Source: a bacterium (GTDB lineage Bacteria > SZUA-79 > Acidulodesulfobacterales > Acidulodesulfobacteraceae). From it: 8,736 nt of DNA. Positions 1-6,585 of this stretch are shown piece after piece; within the stretch, counting starts at the first letter, position 1; the number at the start of each line of letters is the position of its first letter. Made by a program: the position numbers and the translations under genes. The notes beneath the pieces were generated by a model. The model did no database searches. It had not been told where the DNA came from and saw nothing but the letters and a program-made list of their open reading frames with translations. The stretch lies in the NCBI GenBank assembly GCA_021781285.1, contig JAJXXD010000056.1:1-8736 (forward strand), in the 5' to 3' direction.

Positions 1-160
1 TTATGTAAATAATCGAATCTGCGCGTTCGGAAAGCAGTTTATCCGCTTCTTCTTCTATTGCGCAGACTCTTACGGAATAACCGGCGGCTTTTAATTCGTC
101 GATGTATATTAGCGGAAATTCTCCATAGCCGGCAATTATGCCTATATTTTTATTTTCCAT
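1..160 (-). CDS. lpxI: LpxI, UDP-2,3-diacylglucosamine pyrophosphatase, N-terminal fragment cut by the window edge
   Basis: The first 53 codons are visible and the reading frame is open to the left edge. The protein begins MENKNIGIIAGYGEFPLIY, which fits the LpxI (DUF1009) N-terminal pattern IGxIAGxGxFP, followed by an alternating strand/helix stretch (ELKAAGYSVRVCAIEEEAD). In the known family, LpxI hydrolyses UDP-2,3-diacylglucosamine to lipid X and UMP in the cytoplasm, replacing LpxH. It lies 20 bases after lpxA, and its product acts downstream of LpxA and LpxD, so the context agrees. The ATG at 160-158 is the start: an in-frame TAG lies three codons upstream (169-167). AGGTG (176-172) sits 11 bases before the ATG, and a closer AGGCGG is only 2 bases away. 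The catalytic C-terminal domain is outside the window. The family call rests on the N-terminal motif plus context. Confidence 0.85.
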   Translation of the reverse strand, partial: MENKNIGIIAGYGEFPLIYIDELKAAGYSVRVCAIEEEADKLLSERADSIIYI

Positions 161-180
161 ACCCGCCTATACACCTATAT

Positions 181-951
181 TTATCTGGTAATGCCTCTTT
201 TTGAATTCGCGATAAACGATATAAATTTTTCGACTTTATCGTTTTTGCCTATTTCTTCTTCTATACGCTCTACGGCTATCTTAACGGTAACTTTAGACCT
301 GTATAAAATCTTGTAAGCATTTTTTATTTTCTCTATCTCGTCTTTTGAAAAACCCCTTCTTTCCAGTCCTATTCTGTTGATACCGTAAATTTTTGCCCTG
401 TCTCCGGATGCGACGAGATAAGGAGGAATATCCTGAACGACCATCGAACCGCCGGCAATTAGGGCGGATTCGCCTATACGCACAAACTGATGGATTGCGC
501 AGAGACCTCCGAGTATAACGTAGTCCTGAATCTCGATATGTCCGGCCAGGGTCGCGTTATTAGCTAAAATATTTTTGTTTCCTATAATGCAGTCGTGAGC
601 GATATGCACGTGCATCATAAACAGGTTGGAATCGCCTACCGAGGTAACGCCGTTTCCGGTAACCGTGCCCGGATTCATAGTTACGTATTCCCTTATGATA
701 TTATTATCGCCTATAATAAGCTTTGTATCTTCCCCTTTATATTTAAGGTCCTGCGGAACCGAGCCTATAGAAGCAAATTGAAATATTTTGTTTCCGTCGC
801 CTATACTGGTGTTTCCTTCTATAACGACATGGGAGGCAATCTGATTATTCTTTCCTATTTTTACGCCGCCTTTTATAATGCTGTAAGGGCCGACGTCGGT
901 CGAATCGTCAATTTCGGCTCCCTGATAAATTATAGCAGTTTTATCAATCAT
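181..951 (-). CDS. lpxA: LpxA, UDP-N-acetylglucosamine O-acyltransferase (first step of lipid A synthesis)
   Basis: This 256-residue cytoplasmic enzyme transfers a (3R)-hydroxyacyl chain from ACP to the 3-position of UDP-GlcNAc. Hexapeptide repeats of the left-handed beta-helix type run through about residues 1-180, followed by a helical C-terminal domain starting near GINRIGLERRGFS. The core HVHIAHDCIIGNKNILANN is a strong LpxA signature. H119 aligns with the E. coli catalytic H125, and H116, H138 and H154 align with H122, H144 and H160, all at a constant offset of six. G167 aligns with the E. coli acyl-chain ruler G173. The start MIDKTAI matches the E. coli N-terminus MIDKSA, which supports this ATG although no Shine-Dalgarno sequence is visible in the A-rich leader. 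It lies 39 bases after fabZ and 20 bases before lpxI. Length is close to the E. coli enzyme (262). Use of an amino-sugar analogue (GlcNAc3N) as acceptor cannot be excluded from sequence alone. Confidence 0.97.
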   Translation of the reverse strand: MIDKTAIIYQGAEIDDSTDVGPYSIIKGGVKIGKNNQIASHVVIEGNTSIGDGNKIFQFASIGSVPQDLKYKGEDTKLIIGDNNIIREYVTMNPGTVTGNGVTSVGDSNLFMMHVHIAHDCIIGNKNILANNATLAGHIEIQDYVILGGLCAIHQFVRIGESALIAGGSMVVQDIPPYLVASGDRAKIYGINRIGLERRGFSKDEIEKIKNAYKILYRSKVTVKIAVERIEEEIGKNDKVEKFISFIANSKRGITR

Positions 952-990
952 AAAATTTTTTTTACTATCAGGTTATTATTTTTCCAAACT

Positions 991-1467
991 TTATTTGGGA
1001 ATAAAAGTCGCCATAAGTTCGGCTTCGGCGCAAAGTTTTCCATCTACTTCGGCCCTGCCGCCGAAAACCCAGACAAACTGCTTCTTTTTAATAAGTTCTA
1101 CCTTTAGAAACACCGAATATCCCGGCAGTATAGGTTTTCTAAATCTTGCTTTGTCTATACCCATAAAATAAGTTAATTTATCTTTTAAGTCATCGTCTTC
1201 GTCGGTTTTATAAGCAAGAATGCCTCCTGCCTGGGCGAGCGCCTCCAGAATAAGAACTCCGGGCATAACCGGATAACCCGGAAAATGTCCCTGAAAAAAC
1301 GGTTCATTTATCGTGGTATTTTTAACGGCGGTAATAGATTTCCCTTTTTCTAAAGATACGACTTTGTCTATCATAAGAAAAGGATACCTGTGCGGAAGCA
1401 GCTTTAAAATCTCTCCTATACCGATTATTTCACCGTCTTTTAAATCTCCCGTCTCTTCTTTGCCCAT
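991..1467 (-). CDS. fabZ: FabZ, (3R)-hydroxyacyl-ACP dehydratase
   Basis: FabZ is a cytoplasmic hot-dog-fold dehydratase that converts (3R)-hydroxyacyl-ACP to trans-2-enoyl-ACP in fatty acid elongation. It therefore competes with LpxA and LpxD for the same substrate, and the gene sits between theirs. Visible signatures are ILKLLPHRYPFLMIDKV near the N-terminus and GHFPGYPVMPGVLILEALAQ. Counting from the ATG at 1467, the catalytic His is H61 and the Glu is E75. Their spacing of 14 equals that of H54/E68 in E. coli FabZ. The ATG gives 158 residues (E. coli 151). A TTG nine bases upstream (1476-1474), overlapping the lpxD TGA, would give 161 residues. It is less likely because AAAGGA (1482-1477) abuts that TTG but lies an ideal 9 bases before the ATG. 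Translational coupling to lpxD is likely with either start. Confidence 0.96.
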   Translation of the reverse strand: MGKEETGDLKDGEIIGIGEILKLLPHRYPFLMIDKVVSLEKGKSITAVKNTTINEPFFQGHFPGYPVMPGVLILEALAQAGGILAYKTDEDDDLKDKLTYFMGIDKARFRKPILPGYSVFLKVELIKKKQFVWVFGGRAEVDGKLCAEAELMATFIPK

Positions 1468-1472
1468 TTTCG

Positions 1473-2510
1473 TCAATCCTTTGTTTTTGAAATTTCCTTT
1501 ATTTTTTTGAACAACTCGGGAAGTTTTTTAAAAAGCACTACGGAGTTTCGCCATTCTTTTATGGAAAAAGCAGGCGAGCCGGATATTATCTCGCCGTCCT
1601 TCACATTGCCGGATACTCCCGACTGTGCCGCTATCATGACGTTATTGCCTATAGAAATATGTCCCGCTATGCCGACCTGTCCGCCCATAGTAACGTTGTC
1701 GCCTACTTCTGAACTGCCGGCTATTCCTGTTTGCGCGGCAATTACGCAGTTTCTTCCTATTATTACGTTATGGGCAATCTGAACCAGATTGTCTATTTTA
1801 GTTCCGGCGCCTATTCTGGTAAAATCAACCGCCCCTCTGTCTATAGTTACGTTAGCGCCGATTTCGACGTCGTCTTCAAGTTCCGCGTATCCCGAATGAA
1901 TTATTTTAACGTAACCGGCCTTGCCTCTGGCGAACCCGAAACCGTCGCTCCCGACAACGGAACCGGCATGAATTATGCAGCCGTTGCCTATTTTAGAATT
2001 ATCGTAAACGGTAACGTTAGGATATATAATAACGTTATTCCCTATGGTAACGTTTCTTCCTATAACCGCATTTGACATAATCCTGCAGTTATCGCCTATG
2101 GAACAAGCTTCTCCGATAATAACGCCCGGAAAAATTACCGTATTTTTTCCTTTAACGGAAGTTTTTCCTATAAAATAACCGCCCTCAAAATCTTCGTGTC
2201 CGCCAGTTTCTTCGTCGGAAGCAGCTTTAAAAATCTGCGTTGCCTCCGCAAACGATAGATATGGATTTTTAGAATCGAGTATGACAAATTTAATATTCGG
2301 AGGAAGTTCCGATTTTAAAGATTCGTAATCCATTATGACGGCGCAGGCTTTTGTTTCGGAAAGCTGTTTAGCGTATTTATGTCCAGCCGCGAAAGAAACA
2401 TCGTTTTCTTTCGCGGTCTGAAGCGAACCTATACCGGAAACGCTCAAACTTTCGGAAAATACGCCTATTGTATTCAGCGATAACTTTGAGACAAGGTCTT
2501 TTAAGAGCAT
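1473..2510 (-). CDS. lpxD: LpxD, UDP-3-O-(3-hydroxyacyl)glucosamine N-acyltransferase
   Basis: LpxD adds the second (3R)-hydroxyacyl chain, from ACP to the 2-amino group of UDP-3-O-acylglucosamine, in the cytoplasm. The protein has 345 residues (E. coli 341). Residues 1 to about 100 form the uridine-binding N-terminal domain, including SFAAGHKYAKQL (about 39-50). A left-handed beta-helix of hexapeptide repeats spans about 110-305, and a C-terminal helix follows (about 317-341) with EWRNSVVLFKKLPELFKKI. Signature blocks are GSDGFGFARGKAGYVKI (187-203) and VQIAHNVIIG (243-252). H247 aligns with the E. coli catalytic H239 and H284 with H276, both at an offset of eight. G298 occupies the position of the E. 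coli chain-length ruler M290. The gene begins 12 bases after skp, with no clear Shine-Dalgarno, and its TGA overlaps the alternative TTG of fabZ, so it is tightly packed in the operon. Confidence 0.97.
   Translation of the reverse strand: MLLKDLVSKLSLNTIGVFSESLSVSGIGSLQTAKENDVSFAAGHKYAKQLSETKACAVIMDYESLKSELPPNIKFVILDSKNPYLSFAEATQIFKAASDEETGGHEDFEGGYFIGKTSVKGKNTVIFPGVIIGEACSIGDNCRIMSNAVIGRNVTIGNNVIIYPNVTVYDNSKIGNGCIIHAGSVVGSDGFGFARGKAGYVKIIHSGYAELEDDVEIGANVTIDRGAVDFTRIGAGTKIDNLVQIAHNVIIGRNCVIAAQTGIAGSSEVGDNVTMGGQVGIAGHISIGNNVMIAAQSGVSGNVKDGEIISGSPAFSIKEWRNSVVLFKKLPELFKKIKEISKTKD
1477..1482 (-). promoter_or_regulatory. Ribosome binding site of fabZ that decides the start
   Basis: The minus strand reads AAAGGA, then TTGACGAAA, then ATG. 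The spacing is 9 bases to the ATG at 1467 and zero to the TTG at 1476. A second AAAGGA further upstream (1500-1495) is 18 bases from the TTG, too far to serve it well. The site lies inside the last codons of lpxD. Confidence 0.6.
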
Positions 2511-2522
2511 AACGGCATCATG

Positions 2523-3050
2523 CTATTTTGAATTCATTTGATTTAATACTTCATTCGTTATATCTATCGAAGCCGACCTGTAAACAACGCTTGGTCTGTC
2601 TATGACCAGAATATATCCGTCTTTTTTCGCGATAGCGTTAATAATAGACGTGGCTTTATCTACTATTCCTTTTAATAATTCGAATCTCTTTTGCGACATA
2701 ACGCCTTGAATACGTTTTTCTTCAGAGGTAAAATTGGATATATCGGTCTCAAATTCTTTAGTTTTTTTAGCTTTTTCCCCTGCGGACATAATAGAACCGT
2801 TATTTTTCAAATCTGCCTGAACCGCGGCTATTTTTTTTCTCATCGCAAGCAGTCTTGCGTCATACTTGGAAACTAAAGCCTTCAACGCGCTCTGCGCTTT
2901 TTTACCCTGATTAGACGTTGAAATTACTTTCTGCATATTGACTACGGCAATATTTGAACCGGCGGCCGACGCGTTTACGGAGCCTAAGGCTATATACGCC
3001 GATATTATTAAAAAAGCCGCAAGGCTTAAATTTAAAATAGTCTTTTTCAT
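2523..3050 (-). CDS. skp: Skp/OmpH-family periplasmic chaperone
   Basis: This 175-residue protein begins with a signal peptide: basic MKK, a hydrophobic core at about 5-22, and a likely signal peptidase I site after ASA (residue 29). The mature protein has the OmpH pattern. A first strand, IAVVNMQKVISTSNQGKKAQ (34-53), is followed by a long charged helical region (about 54-143) that should form the coiled-coil tentacles. The chain then returns to the body with GYILVIDRPSVVYRSASIDI (145-164), the usual end of the family. Skp homotrimers hold unfolded outer-membrane proteins and pass them to BamA, whose gene is immediately upstream. The mature chain is basic by hand count (25 K+R against 14 D+E), as expected for Skp. 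A strong ribosome binding site fixes the start. Length is slightly above E. coli Skp (161). Confidence 0.92.
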   Translation of the reverse strand: MKKTILNLSLAAFLIISAYIALGSVNASAAGSNIAVVNMQKVISTSNQGKKAQSALKALVSKYDARLLAMRKKIAAVQADLKNNGSIMSAGEKAKKTKEFETDISNFTSEEKRIQGVMSQKRFELLKGIVDKATSIINAIAKKDGYILVIDRPSVVYRSASIDITNEVLNQMNSK

Positions 3051-3058
3051 AAATAAAT

Positions 3059-3064
3059 CTCCTT
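3059..3064 (-). promoter_or_regulatory. Strong ribosome binding site of skp
   Basis: AAGGAG on the minus strand lies 8 bases before the skp ATG. It is a much better site than those of the neighbouring bamA, lpxD and lpxA, which suggests skp is translated at a higher rate, as suits an abundant chaperone. The rate is inference. Confidence 0.75.
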
Positions 3065-3095
3065 AATTTTTTTTTATTTAATTAAATTTTTTAAA
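3065..3095 (-). other. AT-only spacer between bamA and skp with a weak inverted repeat
   Basis: This stretch is A and T only, and contains the 12-base palindrome ATTTAATTAAAT (3076-3087) and an A-tract. TTTAATT and AATTAAA could pair around a 10-base loop, but an all-AT stem would be unstable. It could be an AU-rich translation enhancer or RNase E-type cleavage site before skp. A standalone terminator or promoter is not supported. Confidence 0.25.
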
Positions 3096-5843
3096 TTAAA
3101 TCCCGGGCATGCCCGCGCCGAGACTGAACTGTATTCTCGTAGGATTATTTCCGTTTATAGCCGTTCCTAGTATTTTGCCGTAAGTAATGGTAATCGGACC
3201 GAACGGCGAATACCAGTTAAAGCCTATTCCCGCCGCCTGAACAAGGCCGACCGGAAACACCGAATCTCCCTGCAGCCATGCGTTACCGGCATTCCACCAT
3301 AAAAATCCGTAAAATTTCATTCTTTTAAGTATGGGTATAAAATATTTTGCCTGAACGGTAAACATTTTCGTTCCGCCGATTATATTTCCGTTTTCCGAAG
3401 GACCGACGGAATCGTACATAAATCCGAGAAGCGGATAGTTATTCATTATGCCCCCTACAAAAAACCTTTGATAAATAGGAAGCGGATAAGATGAGTTTGT
3501 TCCCGTTATATAGCCTAATTGCGCGCCCTGCATAAAAGAAGTTCCCCACCACAGCGGAATATAATGATTTGCCTGCGCTACGTACTTGACAAAATCGTCG
3601 TTGCCTCCGATAGGGGGACCTGCATAACTTATCCTGAAGCTGTCCATATCTCCTGCCGTAGGAACGATAGGATTATTTAAAGTATTATAAACCGTCGTCA
3701 AAGAAACTTCGCTGGTCGTCACTTTACCCTGAGGTAAAATATTCGCAAGCCCCGGTATTATTACCGAATTATCCTGCTCTATAAGGTACCTGAAATATTC
3801 GGTCAATATATTGCCGTATAAAGGATAGCCTAAAGTCGCCGAACCGCCCACTGAACGGTAAGCAAACTCATAATATAAAGAATTAAAAGTATCGTATAAA
3901 GATAGATTGAGAGACACCGGCCTCGCAAAAAGATAAGTAAGATACGGCTGTAGAACGTTAAAGCTGTATGATTGATAAGGACCGCCCGCCTGAACGTTGA
4001 AAGAAACGGAAATTCCGGTTCCGAAAAGATTCGATTCGGAAATAGACGTTATAGCCATAAAAGACGTGGCCGAACTGTAACCGCCGCCTATGGTAAATTT
4101 ACCGGTACCCTGCTCTTTTACATGCACTTTAACGTTTAATACACTCTTCCCGGGAACCTTTTCGGTAGTTATCGTAACATGCTTAAAATACATCAGATTT
4201 TTTAAGTTCTGCCTCGATATTTTTATGAGCTTAGGGTTATATTTCTCTCCGGGGTAAATAACAAGCGCTCTTAATATAACATAGCTGTATGTAATATCGT
4301 TTCCGGTAATGGTAATTTTTCCGAACTTTGCAATTTTACCCTTATGGACGATTAGGGACACTATAACGGAACTGGCCTTGGGTTTAATCTTAATAGACGG
4401 TTCGACGTTTGCAAACGCGTAACCTTTATCCGTAAAATATTTTGTTATGCTTAAAATTTCTTTTTCTATATTTTTTCTGTTAAAAACAGCGCCCACTTTG
4501 GTTATTATTAGCTTGCGCGTTTCTTTATATTCTTTAGAGCCGGCTTTTGCTCCTTTTATAATGAGATTTACTTTGGAGATTCTATATTGGGGCCCTTCGA
4601 CGATTCTTATTATTACGGTAACGTATTTTTTATTTTTGGAAAATATATATTCCGGCTTCTTAACGCTTACGTTTATATAACCGTGATTATAATAAAAACT
4701 TAACAGCTTGATAATCTGGGAATTCAGTTTTGCTTTCTTGAATTTTCCGGCTCCGGTTATCCATGTCAGAAGATTTACCGTTTTAATGCCCGTTACCGAT
4801 TCGAGCTTGCCGGAGGAAAAGGATGTATTCCCTCTGAATTTTACTTTCCTTACCATTACCGGCGAATTTTCGCTTATAATAAAATGTATGCCTACATAGT
4901 TTCCCGGAAAAGACTTCGTTTTTACTTTTATCTTTGCGTTATAATAACCCTCTACGGAATATATAAATTTTAATATTTTAACCGCCTTGTCTATTTCATA
5001 AGAGCTGTAAGGCTTGTTGATTTTAAGGTTGATAACTTTTTTAATTTTTTTAACGGCAACTGAACCGTTTCCGGTATATTTAATAGATTTAATATAAGGT
5101 CTTTCGGAAACTATAAAAGTAACGAGCAACCGGCCGTCTACGGAAGCGACATCTACTAAGATATTCTTAAAATACCCCGTCTTGTAAAGATTTTTAATAC
5201 TTTCATTAATTTTATCGATGGAATAAGGGCCGCCCTTTTTTATTTTAATGCGGTTCATTATAAACCCGGCTCCGACTCTTATGTTTCCTTTTACCCTAAC
5301 CGCGTAAATCTTTTTCTTGAATGACGAATTTTGCCTGCCCGCGGTTTTTCTTCCGATACGTCCGTATATAAAACCGGCTACTTTATATGCAAATTTGTTT
5401 AAGTCTTTTTTAAGAGAAGCATTGCCTGCGCCTGAATAGTTAAGCGTCTTGGATTTATAGACATTTGCAACGTCTATCAGCATTGCATGAACGGTAAAAT
5501 TTGAACCCAGCCTCGAAATGCTTCCCGTAATTATATAATTGGAATGATAAGCCAGCCCGAGTTTTTTTATTCGGACAAGATTTATTTTTTTATCGAAATT
5601 GAAATACGGAGGGGTTTGAAGCGTGGTATATGCAAAAACAAAATAAGGCTTCCCTGAATTCAGATAATTTTTAAAAGCCGCCGAAAAAGATTTTTTTATA
5701 GAAACGGAAGACGGGGAACCTTTCTGATGAAAAAAACCCGTCCATACGTTCCTGTTATTTAAAGCGGCATAAACATTAACCGCATTTAAAATTAAAACGC
5801 CGGATATAATAATTCCTAAAAATATCGATTTTAAAAATTTCAT
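3096..5843 (-). CDS. bamA: BamA, outer membrane protein assembly factor (Omp85) with an extra N-terminal domain
   Basis: BamA is the core of the BAM complex and inserts beta-barrel proteins into the outer membrane. At 915 residues it is longer than E. coli BamA (810). A signal peptide ends at about VYA (26). Residues 27-178 form an extra domain, including YIITGSISRLGSNFTVHAML (103-122), which resembles TolB/CsgG-type N-terminal folds. Five POTRA repeats follow at about 179-250, 251-328, 329-420, 421-502 and 503-578, with typical starts such as VRKVKFRGNTSF. The 16-strand barrel spans about 579-915, opening with GKFTIGGGYSS. RFFVGG (793-798) and SVGP (812-815) mark loop 6, but the usual VRGF is replaced by PLLGF (804-808). 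The C-terminus, FSLGAGMPGI, lacks the usual terminal aromatic. The periplasmic part is extremely lysine-rich. The gene starts 31 bases after lolD with no clear Shine-Dalgarno. Family identity is firm; the consequence of the deviations is unknown. Confidence 0.95.
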   Translation of the reverse strand: MKFLKSIFLGIIISGVLILNAVNVYAALNNRNVWTGFFHQKGSPSSVSIKKSFSAAFKNYLNSGKPYFVFAYTTLQTPPYFNFDKKINLVRIKKLGLAYHSNYIITGSISRLGSNFTVHAMLIDVANVYKSKTLNYSGAGNASLKKDLNKFAYKVAGFIYGRIGRKTAGRQNSSFKKKIYAVRVKGNIRVGAGFIMNRIKIKKGGPYSIDKINESIKNLYKTGYFKNILVDVASVDGRLLVTFIVSERPYIKSIKYTGNGSVAVKKIKKVINLKINKPYSSYEIDKAVKILKFIYSVEGYYNAKIKVKTKSFPGNYVGIHFIISENSPVMVRKVKFRGNTSFSSGKLESVTGIKTVNLLTWITGAGKFKKAKLNSQIIKLLSFYYNHGYINVSVKKPEYIFSKNKKYVTVIIRIVEGPQYRISKVNLIIKGAKAGSKEYKETRKLIITKVGAVFNRKNIEKEILSITKYFTDKGYAFANVEPSIKIKPKASSVIVSLIVHKGKIAKFGKITITGNDITYSYVILRALVIYPGEKYNPKLIKISRQNLKNLMYFKHVTITTEKVPGKSVLNVKVHVKEQGTGKFTIGGGYSSATSFMAITSISESNLFGTGISVSFNVQAGGPYQSYSFNVLQPYLTYLFARPVSLNLSLYDTFNSLYYEFAYRSVGGSATLGYPLYGNILTEYFRYLIEQDNSVIIPGLANILPQGKVTTSEVSLTTVYNTLNNPIVPTAGDMDSFRISYAGPPIGGNDDFVKYVAQANHYIPLWWGTSFMQGAQLGYITGTNSSYPLPIYQRFFVGGIMNNYPLLGFMYDSVGPSENGNIIGGTKMFTVQAKYFIPILKRMKFYGFLWWNAGNAWLQGDSVFPVGLVQAAGIGFNWYSPFGPITITYGKILGTAINGNNPTRIQFSLGAGMPGI

Positions 5844-5874
5844 TTTAATAAACTATCAAATATTAAGCCTTATG

Positions 5875-6585
5875 TCAATTTATATGTTCGATTGTTCCGC
5901 CGGTAATTTTAATTTTATGGTCCATCATATTTGAAAATTCCTTATCGTGAGTGACCACTACTAAAGTTTTACCGTATTTTTTATTAAGGTCCATAATTAT
6001 GCCGTGCAGCCTTTCCGCATGACGGGGGTCTAAATTCCCCGTAGGCTCATCCATTAATATAACTTCCGGAGAACAGACAAGCGCCCTCGCGACGGCCGCC
6101 CTTTGCTGTTCTCCGCCGGAAAGCATATAGGGCTTAAAATTAAGCCTGTTCTCCAATCCCATTTCGCATAGATAATCTCTTGCCGTTTTAAGCGCCTTGT
6201 CTTTCGGCTCTTTTCTTATAAATAAAGGCATAGCCACATTTTCCAAACAGCTGAATTCGTTTAGAAGATAATGAAACTGAAAAACGAAGCCTATATTTTT
6301 ATTTCTGAAACGCGCAAGACCGGCATCAGAAAAACTATATATATTAGAATTTCCGAAATACCCGACCTGCCCCGAATCCGGCTTGAGAAGCGTCCCTATT
6401 ATGTGAAGAAGAGTGCTTTTGCCGGTACCCGACTCGCCTGTTACGGCGAAAGTATCTCCTTTTTTTATTTCCAGATCGGCTTCATTCAAAATATTAACCG
6501 TTTCGTCTCCGGTTGTAAATATTTTACTGACCTTTTTTAACGAAACGGCAAAATCGTAGTTATTACCGGCCATATTCTTATTCAT
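5875..6585 (-). CDS. lolD: LolD, ATPase of the lipoprotein-releasing ABC transporter
   Basis: This 236-residue cytoplasmic ATPase (E. coli LolD 233) powers extraction of outer-membrane lipoproteins from the inner membrane through LolC/E. All ABC motifs are intact: Walker A GESGTGKST (50-58), Q-loop Q103 followed by FHYLLNEFSCLENVAMPL, signature LSGGEQQR (155-162), Walker B VILMDEP (175-181), D-loop GNLD, and H-loop H213 in VVTHD. The FQFHYLLNEF segment after the Q-loop is typical of LolD within the larger LolD/MacB/FtsE group. The gene overlaps the permease gene by 8 bases (ATGAATAA), indicating translational coupling and near-equal synthesis. The ATG at 6585 is preferred over the ATG at codon 5 because GGAAGG lies 8 bases before it. 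MacB-type ATPases are the main alternative, but the neighbouring permease is LolC/E-like. Confidence 0.95.
   Translation of the reverse strand: MNKNMAGNNYDFAVSLKKVSKIFTTGDETVNILNEADLEIKKGDTFAVTGESGTGKSTLLHIIGTLLKPDSGQVGYFGNSNIYSFSDAGLARFRNKNIGFVFQFHYLLNEFSCLENVAMPLFIRKEPKDKALKTARDYLCEMGLENRLNFKPYMLSGGEQQRAAVARALVCSPEVILMDEPTGNLDPRHAERLHGIIMDLNKKYGKTLVVVTHDKEFSNMMDHKIKITGGTIEHIN

Noticed and set aside
595..1107. Plus-strand open frame of 170 codons across the lpxA/fabZ junction
   Set aside because: It is antisense to two firmly identified enzymes, matches no family I recognise, and has the composition expected of a shadow frame. The other plus-strand frames in the window are similar.
181..2200. 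Recurring CCTAT-type motifs at roughly 18-base spacing in lpxA and lpxD that look like short DNA repeats
   Set aside because: They are the reverse complement of ATA-GGx codons for Ile-Gly at the corner of each hexapeptide repeat in the beta-helix, and not CRISPR or regulatory repeats.
3065..3095. Possible terminator between bamA and skp
   Set aside because: The only pairing is AT-only and weak, with a 10-base loop, and the skp ribosome binding site follows at once. This does not support a rho-independent terminator.
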